Source: Haliea sp. E1-2-M8 (lineage in GTDB: Bacteria > Pseudomonadota > Gammaproteobacteria > Pseudomonadales > Halieaceae). From it: a stretch of DNA of 64,000 nt. The notes under the pieces were generated by a model. It was not told the DNA's origin. It did no database searches and worked only from the letters and a program-made list of their open reading frames with translations. Shown piece by piece: positions 1-7,092 of the stretch; position 1 is the first letter of the stretch, and every line of letters starts with the position of its first letter. The stretch spans positions 1 to 64,000 of the forward strand of contig NZ_JAUTDR010000016.1 in NCBI RefSeq assembly GCF_030649675.1, read 5' to 3'. Position numbers and translations under genes: made by a program.

Positions 1-318
1 ACCTTGGCGGCCTTCAGCTGTATCCGGCCGGAATCCGTCAATGATTACCCACCATGATTGGGGAAGAGCCACTTCACTAAACGGGATATACACTATGCAA
101 GCTGGGCAGCGAAGCATGGTGAATCGCCTAAAGCACGCCTGTTACTGCTGATGTTCGCAATCGCGTGGATATTGTTGTACCCAGTGTCTCTGATCCGTTA
201 GCGGGACGAAACACTTTGGTACAACTATCGCGCCCAGCTTAAAAATATGGCTCTTCAGGAAAATATTTGGGTAAAACACAGCCCGATGCGGGCTGAGATT
301 GTGCTAAAAACGGGTTAA
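1..318 (+). pseudogene. Decayed reading frame with two in-frame stops
   Basis: One frame reads through from the first base to a TAA at 316-318, broken only by TGA at 55-57 and TAG at 199-201. The middle piece (47 residues) contains a hydrophobic run, LLLLMFAIAWILLYPVSLIR, like a membrane segment. The last piece ends in IWVKHSPMRAEIVLKTG. All three pieces share one frame and have protein-like composition, which suggests a gene inactivated by nonsense mutations, or chance. A perfect hairpin (7-bp arms 279-285 and 289-295) lies inside. No family recognised; the 5' end is outside the window. Confidence 0.3.
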
Positions 319-360
319 TAGAAAAGGTGCATCCTGCCCGCCAACTCTGTAATGATGTAA

Positions 361-570
361 GTGCGGCCAAATAATTTGGAGGTAGGGGAAGGGGGCAAGG
401 GAGCGGGATCATATCTGAGGAAACAGTTAAGTGGGGTGTATATGATTGCGAATGCAGTGCTGATCGTAGGAGGTACAGATTTGTTGATCCTGGGCGCAAC
501 TACAATGACCTCAGAGGAGTTCAAACGACGCTCTATCCTCCCAGGCAAACATCGGCCCCGTTCACCATAA
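361..570 (+). CDS. Hypothetical small protein, doubtful
   Basis: A 69-codon frame starting with GTG; an internal ATG at 444 would give a 42-residue product. It contains a glycine-rich N-terminal stretch and a hydrophobic run (MIANAVLIVGGTDLLILGA), followed by a charged tail. A GGAGGT lies just after the GTG, not in ribosome-binding position for it. It lies among gene fragments and has no recognised homology. It could be another remnant or non-coding. Confidence 0.25.
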   Translation: MRPNNLEVGEGGKGAGSYLRKQLSGVYMIANAVLIVGGTDLLILGATTMTSEEFKRRSILPGKHRPRSP

Positions 571-593
571 ACTTAGGAAGTCGTTTCCATTGA

Positions 594-677
594 TGTCGCT
601 ATGAAACTTTTATTGAAGCGTTCATAAATAATTATCCAACTGTGCCGGATCATTTACGTCCACCAGACGGGGGCTGA
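594..677 (+). pseudogene. Orphan C-terminal coding fragment
   Basis: A 27-residue open stretch with no start codon ends at TGA 675-677 and reads YETFIEAFINNYPTVPDHLR before a PPDGG tail. The composition is protein-like and it ends directly before the membrane-protein gene that follows. It probably represents the 3' end of a lost gene, but the fragment is too short to identify. Confidence 0.25.
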
Positions 678-682
678 ATTCA

Positions 683-1084
683 GTGCGTTCACTCATGAGC
701 AGGCCGCTATTATTCTGGTCTAACTATGCATTGGTATTGGTAGTGTTGACTGCTTTCGCTCTCTTTGGCGGCTACGGCAGATTTGGTCATTATGTATTAA
801 GTTGGTCGATATGGTCAGATTTGTATCAGGACGTAGGAACAGTTGTCTCGCTATTCGTCATTCCGTTGGTGGCAATGCTCGGTTTAAATGTCATGGGGAT
901 ACAATTTTCGTCAGACTTCGGTAATTATGTATATTCTGGGTCTGGAGCTGCCTTCACCTGTTGGATGCTTGTGAGCAGCGCAGAGAATCCGTTTGAGGAA
1001 TCAGTTTACCTGATGTCTATAGGATTATTGTCACTTGTCGCCGCCCTGCAGATATTAGGGCACATGGCCTTCTACGCAGTTTGA
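683..1084 (+). CDS. Small integral membrane protein, unknown
   Basis: Encodes about 133 residues with four likely membrane spans (roughly residues 10-30, 54-72, 86-98 and 108-130) and almost no charged residues in the C-terminal half. GTG at 683 is the longest start; ATG at 695 is the alternative, and neither has a good ribosome-binding site. Base composition is much AT-richer than the genes after 2060, so recent acquisition is likely. It directly precedes a toxin-tail-like fragment and a small acidic protein, so a role as a toxin-associated or immunity membrane protein is possible, but nothing in the sequence proves it. Confidence 0.5.
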   Translation: MRSLMSRPLLFWSNYALVLVVLTAFALFGGYGRFGHYVLSWSIWSDLYQDVGTVVSLFVIPLVAMLGLNVMGIQFSSDFGNYVYSGSGAAFTCWMLVSSAENPFEESVYLMSIGLLSLVAALQILGHMAFYAV

Positions 1085-1234
1085 AAGTGACGACTGGTAT
1101 ATTGATCGGTCTGGTGAGGGTCGTCCAGTGAAAATATTTTATGGAAAGAATGCTCGCGTTCTTTGGAATGCTGATGGAGAGATTACTTCGATAAACCCAC
1201 TGGAGCGTGCGGGCGTTAGAGGTAACCTGGAATG
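1059..1234 (+). pseudogene. Orphan C-terminal domain, toxin-tail-like
   Basis: An open stretch without a start codon follows a TAG at 1056-1058 and overlaps the end of the membrane-protein gene in another frame. It reads ...SDDWYIDRSGEGRPVKIFYG, then NARVLWNADGEITSINPLER, and stops at TGA 1232-1234. The tryptophan/aspartate/glycine-rich text resembles C-terminal effector domains of polymorphic (Rhs/CDI-type) toxins, and the next gene starts at the stop with an ATGA overlap (1231-1234), as toxin and immunity genes often do. No catalytic motif is recognised; the N-terminal delivery part is missing. Confidence 0.35.
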
Positions 1235-1480
1235 AAATCACTTGAGATGGGTGGAGCTGAATTTGAAGAATTAATTTCTCTTCTTTCTAGAGATGTAAAA
1301 CTTGCTGAAAAGGTTAGGGCAGCTTCGAGGAAAGAGTCTCATAGAGTGTACTTGTCATTAAGTGAAAGCTGCTCTGAGAAGGTCGTAGATTTTTTGACGG
1401 AGGAACTTGCATTGGTTGGTTTTGACAAAGATTACAACCTGGGTCCTGCTGGGGGTACGACATTGCTATATAAAACATAG
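1232..1480 (+). CDS. Small acidic protein, possible immunity protein
   Basis: An 82-codon gene of AT-rich composition. The listed start is ATG at 1232, adjoining the TGA of the toxin-like fragment. The product is soluble, acidic and probably alpha/beta: an N-terminal helix (EFEELISLLSRDVKLAEKVR), a middle strand (HRVYLSLSES) and a C-terminal helix-strand (VVDFLTEELALVGFDK). Small size, acidity and position after an orphan toxin-like tail fit an immunity protein. No named immunity family is recognised; it could be an unrelated orphan. Confidence 0.5.
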   Translation: MKSLEMGGAEFEELISLLSRDVKLAEKVRAASRKESHRVYLSLSESCSEKVVDFLTEELALVGFDKDYNLGPAGGTTLLYKT

Positions 1481-1842
1481 CCAGTCAGGACGGCAGGCCA
1501 ATGAGGAACTGCATTCCCTGCAGCCCCACACCGCAGTGATTGCGCAACGTCTGCAATCCATACCGCCTCGTTTCCGCAAAGTGGTGCCAGTGGCACCGGT
1601 CGGCACAGTGGCATACGATCGGGTCTGTCTATTCACCTCTTATTGAGCGCTTCCACCAAGGAAATGGAAAATGGAGTTGGCGAGGATTCAGGTACTTCGA
1701 TCAGAGAACCCGATCTCAGGGAGGCCGGAGGCCTTATATCTTGGCGCCTCTGTTCCCGGTGCCATATTTAACCGGAAAGCGTCTCCGCGGAGCCGTCACT
1801 GGGTGCCATGGACAGGTCCCACCCAAGGAGTATGATTCAACA
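1481..1842 (+). other. Gene-free stretch with coding debris
   Basis: This 360-base stretch holds no convincing gene. The part from about 1490 to 1630 is GC-richer than its surroundings and is open in one frame (HTAVIAQRLQSIPPRFRKVV, then PVAPVGTVAYDRV), which looks like a leftover of a larger gene. A 10-base perfect palindrome, CTCCGCGGAG, sits at 1783-1792 upstream of the antitoxin remnant and could be an operator relic. An AAGGAG at about 1824 precedes the antitoxin ATG. Confidence 0.3.
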
Positions 1843-1965
1843 ATGGATACAAATCTCACGAAACTACCCGTCGAAGAGCGTATTCGGATTGTCGAAGATT
1901 TATGGGACAGTATTGCCCGAGATCGGAAGACTTTGCCGCTGACAGCAGATCAGAAGGCGGAATAG
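1843..1965 (+). pseudogene. Truncated addiction-module antitoxin
   Basis: Forty codons from ATG 1843 to TAG 1963-1965. The sequence KLPVEERIRIVEDLWDSIAR followed by LPLTADQKAE matches the N-terminal half of the putative addiction-module component family (PF09720/TIGR02574), the antitoxins of ParE/RelE-type toxins, normally about 70 residues. The text breaks exactly where family members continue with an ELDRRL-type sequence. Immediately at the break another frame reads as the middle of a ParE-type toxin, so an internal deletion removed the antitoxin 3' half and the toxin 5' part. Confidence 0.6.
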
Positions 1966-2057
1966 AAGATGCAGAGTCTTGGTATGAATCGCAGAGGTCC
2001 GGGGCAGCAGCGCACATAACAAGACAAGTATTCCTGGGTGTGCTTATTGCGCAGTGA
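1959..2057 (+). pseudogene. ParE/RelE-type toxin remnant
   Basis: In the +1 frame relative to the antitoxin remnant, an open stretch reads IEDAESWYESQRSGAAAHIT and ends at TGA 2055-2057. The DIxxAxxWYExQxxG pattern is characteristic of the first helical part of ParE-family toxins, which lies about 10-25 residues from the N-terminus of an intact toxin of about 95 residues. Both the start and the C-terminal catalytic or gyrase-binding part are absent, so this cannot be functional. Confidence 0.5.
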
Positions 2058-2067
2058 TCCGGCGGGC

Positions 2068-3630
2068 TTAGCTGGTCGCCCGGCGCCAGGTATTGCGCCC
2101 TGCGGCCTTGGCTTCATACATGGCCGCGTCCGCGCGCTTCACCAGAGCTGCAGCCTCCTCTTCATCGCGATTGTGCACCGCGATGCCGATGCTGACGCCT
2201 ACCTTGCCCCTGGCGCCATCGGCCAGGCGCAGCGGGTGGTTCAGGCTGGCAATGATCTTGTCGGCAATGGCTTCCAGCGCCCGGTCGTCTGTGCTGCCAT
2301 CCAGAATGATCGCAAACTCATCTCCGCCGAGTCTCGCCAGGCAGTCGCTACTGCGCAAAAGTCGCTGCAGGCGTTCCGCCACCTGGATCAGGGCCTGGTC
2401 TCCGGCCTGGTGGCCATGGGTGTCGTTGAGTTCCTTGAAATGGTCCAGATCCAGCATCATCAGGGCGATGTCACTGTCGGTGCGGCGCCGGCCGGATTCG
2501 AACATGGCGGCCAGCCTGCGGTCAAAGGCCAGGCGGTTGCCGATGCCGGTGAGGCTGTCGGTCGTCGCGTTCTTCTCAGCATCCTCTTGCGCAAGCTTGT
2601 GCTCGGTAATGTCGTTGGCGATTCCCTGAACCTCATCGTCGCTAACCGGGTTCACTAGCACCTGGTACCAGCGTTTGCCGGTCGGCAGATCGACCTCCAG
2701 TTCGGCACTCTGGGTTCGGCCACTGCTGATGACAGCGTCTACAAGTTCCCGCATTGCCTCACCTGAGTCGCCGAGCAGGCGGTAAAGGGAGCCGAACTGA
2801 CCGCTGGCCTCGGCAGTCGAATCCAACGCCAGCGTGCGCGCAAAAGCCAGATTGAATGACTTTAGCGCGCCGTTTGGGTGTGCCAGGAAAATGGGCGAAC
2901 CGGCGTTGTCGAAGATCGCCCTGAAGCGGGCCTCTTCCCGTTCCCGCTGCAGGCGCAGATCACGCTCCGTCGCCACCAGCGCCACCATACGGTCGATAAT
3001 GCGGTTGACGTCACCCACCAGTGTGCCTATTTCGTTGCTCTCGTGATGCCGCGGTATCGCTATATGCTCGCCACCGGTGACGTCAACGCGGTGCAGGCGT
3101 CGGGAAATGGTCTGTATCGGCCGGGTTACCTGCCGATAGAGCACCACCAGCAGGGTGGCCCCTGTAACCACCAGAAAAATCAGGAAGAACAGGATCGCCG
3201 GGCGTATGCGATTGATGACCTGCAGTTCCAACTGCCCCAGATCCGGCGTCAACTCCACGCTGCCGATGGTTTCCTCAGGCGTAAACGGTGAGTTGATTGC
3301 CCGGAGCACGGCCCCGGCGGCCTTGACCTGCCCCGGAACCGCCGGCGCGCTTCCGGCGATCACCTGGCCCTGGTCGTCGCGCATGATCACTGCCAGTACG
3401 CTGCTGTTCTGCTCCAGCCCGGCCACCACCTCGGCGGCCAACTGGCTGTCCTGCAGGAACATGGCAACCTCCGCTGTGCGTTCCACAGTGTTGATCAGGC
3501 CCTGAATGGCGCTGGACTGGCGGTCGCGTTCGTTCTCAGCCAGCAACAGGATACCGACGCACAGGAACACGAGGCCAAGGCCGACAAGCACCGCGAGGAT
3601 CAGGGCGGCGCTGCGCAGGGTCAGGCGCAT
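2068..3630 (-). CDS. Membrane diguanylate cyclase, HAMP-PAS-GGDEF
   Basis: A 520-residue inner-membrane sensor that should make cyclic di-GMP from two GTP. Order: TM1 about 8-30, periplasmic region 31-143, TM2 about 144-165, HAMP about 166-220, PAS about 233-345, GGDEF domain from about 352. The signature GGDEF is intact at 435-439, and RSSD at 426-429 is a canonical inhibitory I-site, so product feedback is expected. The frame is open far upstream, but the start chosen (CAT at 3628-3630 on the given strand) gives a proper N-terminal signal anchor. It is the last gene after a porin and a periplasmic binding protein, suggesting that the periplasmic domain reads the state of that protein. Confidence 0.9.
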   Translation of the reverse strand: MRLTLRSAALILAVLVGLGLVFLCVGILLLAENERDRQSSAIQGLINTVERTAEVAMFLQDSQLAAEVVAGLEQNSSVLAVIMRDDQGQVIAGSAPAVPGQVKAAGAVLRAINSPFTPEETIGSVELTPDLGQLELQVINRIRPAILFFLIFLVVTGATLLVVLYRQVTRPIQTISRRLHRVDVTGGEHIAIPRHHESNEIGTLVGDVNRIIDRMVALVATERDLRLQREREEARFRAIFDNAGSPIFLAHPNGALKSFNLAFARTLALDSTAEASGQFGSLYRLLGDSGEAMRELVDAVISSGRTQSAELEVDLPTGKRWYQVLVNPVSDDEVQGIANDITEHKLAQEDAEKNATTDSLTGIGNRLAFDRRLAAMFESGRRRTDSDIALMMLDLDHFKELNDTHGHQAGDQALIQVAERLQRLLRSSDCLARLGGDEFAIILDGSTDDRALEAIADKIIASLNHPLRLADGARGKVGVSIGIAVHNRDEEEAAALVKRADAAMYEAKAAGRNTWRRATS

Positions 3631-3674
3631 CTGCGGTACCCCCGGCGCCCGGGCTTTTTTCTCGTTGTTATTGT

Positions 3675-4121
3675 TCACGGGCTGAAAGCATAGACCACTG
3701 CGACCCGTGCATCGAGCACCGACCGTTCCACATACCCGATAAGCCCCGGGTTCTGGCTGACCAGTTCGAGCACCTCCGCGGAATCGGCGATTTGTTGCGG
3801 TGGCGAGCCCCGGCCGGAGAACACCAGGCGCGCCCAGTAGGAATTGATTTCCGGCAGGGTCTTGTCGACCAGCCCGCGATAGAATTCTTCGCGACAGCAT
3901 TGGCTGTCCACCGGTACGACGGCCCCGCCGCCGGGCAGCCGGAAGTGTCGCCCCATGAAGATGTTGACGATGGCCTGCCGGTCGAGTCTGGGCGGGGCGC
4001 TGTCGGGGTGCATGATGACCACCAGCTCGGCCCTGGCGCTGGCGCCCAGCAGGCACACGAACAGGCACAGCCAGGGGCCTGGTGAGGCCGCCCGGTGCCT
4101 GCGGTGAGCTACCCGGCTCAA
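3675..4121 (-). CDS. Periplasmic PstS-like substrate-binding protein
   Basis: A 148-residue secreted protein with a basic N-terminus, a hydrophobic core (WLCLFVCLLGASARA) and a mature start at about AELVV. The body (VNIFMGRHFRLPGGGAVVPV, later SYWARLVFSGRG and ISQNPG-like LVSQNPGLIGYV) matches the short phosphate-ABC-transporter substrate-binding-like proteins related to one lobe of PstS, about half the size of a true PstS. No transporter genes lie nearby. The start is TTG at 4121, overlapping the porin stop as TTGA, which implies translational coupling. The likely job is ligand or ion sensing for the downstream cyclase rather than import. Confidence 0.75.
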   Translation of the reverse strand: MSRVAHRRHRAASPGPWLCLFVCLLGASARAELVVIMHPDSAPPRLDRQAIVNIFMGRHFRLPGGGAVVPVDSQCCREEFYRGLVDKTLPEINSYWARLVFSGRGSPPQQIADSAEVLELVSQNPGLIGYVERSVLDARVAVVYAFSP

Positions 4122-5368
4122 AGGATGAAATCCAGGGTCAGGCTGATGACGGTGGCGTCGCCATTCCAGCCCGGACGACTCTGGCGCAGCAGGGCGCCCT
4201 CCGGGATGGGGGCATCGACCCGGTCGAGCTGCAGGGTCAGTGCAGCCTTGTTGGCGAAGTCGTAGCGGGCTCCCAGCTGCCAGCTGCGCTGCTCGTAAAG
4301 CGCGCTGCGAAAAATGAATTCCACCGGTTCAGGAAGCTCAAAGCCATAATTCCGGCGGGAGGATTCGCTGTCGGCAGTAACGTAGCCGATGAAGGGCGTG
4401 ACAGCGCCGAACCGATAGCCGGCCAGAGCGTACGCCGAGTAGCCGTCAGCCAGGCCACGGCTCTCGGCCCGGCGCCGGTTGTAATGCAGCTCGGTTTGCA
4501 GGGCGCCCCTGTTCCAGGCCAGCGAGGTGCTCCAGTTGCGAATCCAGGTATTCTCGAGGGCGAGGTCGCCCGCCAGCCTGTCTGCCTCCGCTGTGCCCAG
4601 CGCCGAGAGCCCCGCCAGCAGCGGCACCAGGGCGGAGTTCTCCTGCTGCAAGCGGATGGAGGATATGCCGCTGCGCAGCCGCAGTTCCCCCCACTGCTGC
4701 TGCAGGTAGCCGCCCACCACCCTGGAATCGTCCAGCGAGTAACGCTGCTGCTCGCGGTCGACAATCTTTTCACCGGCGACGCCCGCGTAGGCCTTGGCGG
4801 TCAGTATTCCTCCAGCAAGGCTGGTGTTGAGGGTGAAATCGGCGCCCTCAATCCAGGTCAGTTCCAGCAAGCCGTAGTGCTCGATCGGACGGCGCGCCGG
4901 CAGGTAGCTGAACCCGACGTTGCGGGTGTCTGAATCCAGATAGCTGTCGACACCGATGCGCCCGAGCCGGAGGCTGCCGAGGGGGCTGGGGGAATAGCCG
5001 ACGTAGGCCCAGCTGACGGTTGGAGTGGCCTTCTCGCGATAGTCGTACTTGCTTATGGCCTGCAACACCAGCTCCCACTGCGGCGAGGGCCGGTATTTGA
5101 GCTGGGCGCCCAGTATTGTGTCGGGCAACAGGCTGAAGCCGTCGCGGGCGCCGTCGGGTTGCGACAGGTTGCGTACGAATTCCACATCCCGGCTGGCGTT
5201 GTAGGCAATGCCCAGGGTGCCAAAAGCGGCCCCAGACACGTGGTCCGAAAGCGGCCTGTCGGAGGTTTCGCCCGCTACTGCCATTGGAGCGCAGAAGAGC
5301 ACTGCTGCCGCCAGCCCTAACATCCCCGATTTGAGCTGGATCTCTTGGGACCCTGCCTGCAATTTCAC
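4118..5368 (-). CDS. Outer-membrane porin-like beta-barrel protein
   Basis: A 416-residue exported protein. A signal peptide covers about residues 1-32 (hydrophobic MLGLAAAVLFCAPMAVA), and the rest alternates aromatic and polar residues as in transmembrane beta-strands (LGRIGVDSYL, YALAGYRFGAVTPFIGYVTA, WQLGARYDFANKAALTLQLD). It ends in VISLTLDFIL, a typical barrel terminal strand although the last residue is Leu rather than Phe. It resembles the porins found upstream of PstS-like protein and GGDEF gene pairs. First gene of the minus-strand operon; its promoter should lie in 5369-5500, shared with the divergent heat-shock gene. Confidence 0.75.
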   Translation of the reverse strand: MKLQAGSQEIQLKSGMLGLAAAVLFCAPMAVAGETSDRPLSDHVSGAAFGTLGIAYNASRDVEFVRNLSQPDGARDGFSLLPDTILGAQLKYRPSPQWELVLQAISKYDYREKATPTVSWAYVGYSPSPLGSLRLGRIGVDSYLDSDTRNVGFSYLPARRPIEHYGLLELTWIEGADFTLNTSLAGGILTAKAYAGVAGEKIVDREQQRYSLDDSRVVGGYLQQQWGELRLRSGISSIRLQQENSALVPLLAGLSALGTAEADRLAGDLALENTWIRNWSTSLAWNRGALQTELHYNRRRAESRGLADGYSAYALAGYRFGAVTPFIGYVTADSESSRRNYGFELPEPVEFIFRSALYEQRSWQLGARYDFANKAALTLQLDRVDAPIPEGALLRQSRPGWNGDATVISLTLDFIL

Positions 5369-5503
5369 ATCAAGTTCCTTTTGCGGTGTTTCGCCGGCCG
5401 CGCCTCTGTCGGGCCCTCACCGGTGGCCGGAGCATTGCATAAAAGCCGCCAGGTAGCGAGTGGCAACCCGCAGGGAGAGCGTTCATCTCGCGCCTGCCGC
5501 GGC

Positions 5504-5532
5504 CTTGAAATTGCCCGGAAATACTCTATACA
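5504..5532 (+). promoter_or_regulatory. Promoter of small heat-shock gene
   Basis: TTGAAA (5505-5510) and TATACA (5527-5532) are separated by 16 bases, a good sigma-70 arrangement. The -35 region reads CTTGAAA, which is also the heart of the heat-shock sigma-32 -35 element, so dual or sigma-32 control is plausible. The -10 side lacks the CCCCAT of classic sigma-32 promoters. The leader to ATG 5577 is about 35-40 bases and contains a GGAGG ribosome-binding site at about 5566-5570. Confidence 0.5.
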
Positions 5533-5576
5533 TAGTTGTGTTCCAGAGTTAACCGCAAATTCAATGGAGGTGTCTG

Positions 5577-6002
5577 ATGTCCCTGATTCAACGCAACAAT
5601 CCGTTTGATCTGGACCGGTTCTTTGATAATTTTCTCGCGCCGGCCGCCAGCGACAATGAAATGGGGTCGTTCTTCGCCCCCAGGGTAGACGTCCGCGACA
5701 AGGACGACCACTACGAGATAACCGCCGAACTGCCGGGCGTGGACAAGAAGGACATTCAGGTTCACGTCAAGGACGGGGTGCTGACCCTGGAGGCGGAGTC
5801 AAGCCAGAACCAGCAGGAGGAGAAGGACGGGAGGGTGATCCGTCAGGAGCGGCGCTATGGCCGCTACCTCAGGAGCTTCGATCTCGGTGGCGATGTCAAA
5901 GACGAGGACGTCAATGCCTCGTTCAAGGATGGCGTGTTGACGCTGACCGCGCCGAAGGTGAAACAGGAAGAGCCTCAGCCCCGACGCATTGAGATCCAGT
6001 AA
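5577..6002 (+). CDS. Small heat-shock protein, Hsp20/alpha-crystallin
   Basis: A 141-residue cytoplasmic holdase that binds unfolding proteins. The N-terminus (MSLIQRNNPFDLDRFFDNFL) is typical of bacterial class A Hsp20. The alpha-crystallin domain runs from about residue 37 to 130 and contains ELPGVDKKDIQVHVKDGVLT and the late ASFKDGVLTLTAPK motif (the conserved A-x-x-x-G-V-L). The C-terminal tail has RRIEIQ, an I-x-I anchor that docks neighbouring subunits. GGAGG lies six bases upstream of the ATG. A heat-shock-type promoter lies upstream. Confidence 0.95.
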   Translation: MSLIQRNNPFDLDRFFDNFLAPAASDNEMGSFFAPRVDVRDKDDHYEITAELPGVDKKDIQVHVKDGVLTLEAESSQNQQEEKDGRVIRQERRYGRYLRSFDLGGDVKDEDVNASFKDGVLTLTAPKVKQEEPQPRRIEIQ

Positions 6003-6007
6003 CGGCT

Positions 6008-6039
6008 CTGCGCCGCCAGGCTAGGGTATACCGGCGCAG
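6008..6039. terminator. Hairpin between convergent genes
   Basis: Perfect 8-bp arms CTGCGCCG (6008-6015) and CGGCGCAG (6032-6039) flank a 16-base loop directly after the heat-shock gene stop and overlapping the last codons of the convergent ChaN-like gene. No T-run follows on either strand, so it would be a weak intrinsic or bidirectional terminator. Confidence 0.35.
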
Positions 6040-6956
6040 GGGTCGCCCCGATCCTGGGCGGCGGTGAATAGGGTGAAGTCAGTCCATGTCGGGCGCGCGG
6101 TAGCGTAGGCCCCGGGCTCCCGCCGATCGGCGGCGAGTTCGGTCAGGGTGATAGAGACGATTTTTGCCTCCGGGCGCAGTTGTTGCAGAAATAGCGGCAC
6201 TCCCCAGTCCCGGCGGGCATGCCCATTGCCGGTGATGACCACGGCGCGTTTGTCGCTGGTTGCAAGGCGCCAGGCCATATGGGCGTCGCGGGCGATCTGC
6301 ACATCCACCATCGCAGCCATGTGCTCAGACGGTATACGGCCGCAGTGGGAGTCCGCCATCAGCGCCTGCATCTCAAGCCGCTGCTCGGGGCTGAACAGGG
6401 CGTCGGGCTGCAGTTGTTCGATGACGTCGGAGCGGAGTGCCGCGTCGATGCCGCCGCTGAACACGGCGCGCACGGTGGCGGCGGGGAACATCAGGTCCAG
6501 GGGGCGCCAGCCACGGGCCAGGACTGCTGCGAACACCGGTTCGTAAAGAGCCCAGTCCGGCCAGCCTGACTGCTCCCAGTCCAGCGCTGTGTCCAGCCCC
6601 GAGGTCCCGTCCGGTGCGGACTGCAGCCACGCCTCAAGGGCAGTTGCCTGTTCGGTGTGTATCTGCTCAAAGCCCGCCACCGCAGGATCCGGCCAGGCCA
6701 GTGAGGCGATGATCTGTGCCTGCAGCTTATGGTGCGCCGGGTTGTCGTGGTTTTCGCCGAGGAGAACATAGTCGGCGTTGGCCAGCGCGTGCCGCAGCTC
6801 ATCCATACCGATAAAGCCCTGTGCTGCGGTGGACCAGATCTGGTCCAGCAGAGGGTGGGCCGCAGGTTCCGCTGCCGTCCGCTGTCGGGTATCGACGCAG
6901 CCTGCAAGCAGGTAGCTCAGCAGCAGCCAGGTGATGGGGTGGCGCAGTACGGTCAT
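6021..6956 (-). CDS. ChaN-family haem-binding-like lipoprotein
   Basis: A 311-residue lipoprotein of the Cofac_haem_bdg family (PF04187; ChaN in Campylobacter, PhuW-like proteins in pseudomonads), usually linked to iron or haem uptake. The lipobox is LLAGC with Cys20. The family hallmark LLGENHDN lies around residues 65-72 and a second conserved stretch, TGNGHARRDWGVP, near the C-terminus; both contain the histidines that in ChaN dimers bind stacked haems. No TonB receptor or iron genes are adjacent, so the substrate here is not shown by context. It converges on the Hsp20 gene and is divergent from the P450 gene. Confidence 0.85.
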   Translation of the reverse strand: MTVLRHPITWLLLSYLLAGCVDTRQRTAAEPAAHPLLDQIWSTAAQGFIGMDELRHALANADYVLLGENHDNPAHHKLQAQIIASLAWPDPAVAGFEQIHTEQATALEAWLQSAPDGTSGLDTALDWEQSGWPDWALYEPVFAAVLARGWRPLDLMFPAATVRAVFSGGIDAALRSDVIEQLQPDALFSPEQRLEMQALMADSHCGRIPSEHMAAMVDVQIARDAHMAWRLATSDKRAVVITGNGHARRDWGVPLFLQQLRPEAKIVSITLTELAADRREPGAYATARPTWTDFTLFTAAQDRGDPCAGIP

Positions 6957-7092
6957 GAGAATCCGGTCCGGGTGGCAACTCTCCCATTGTAACCAATCCT
7001 CTCTGTCTGCCAGGCGTGCGCTCCAGGCCGACCAGCTAGGCAGAAGTCGCTGCGATGTGCCAGAATGGGGTCAAGCTAACAGGTATTAGTTT

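Noticed and set aside
1-2060. Integron cassette array
   Set aside because: No attC core or integrase was found; the fragments lack cassette structure.
3631-4068. N-terminal extension of the diguanylate cyclase frame
   Set aside because: The 146 extra residues overlap the binding-protein gene in another frame and have no domain; the signal-anchor methionine at 3630 is the better start.
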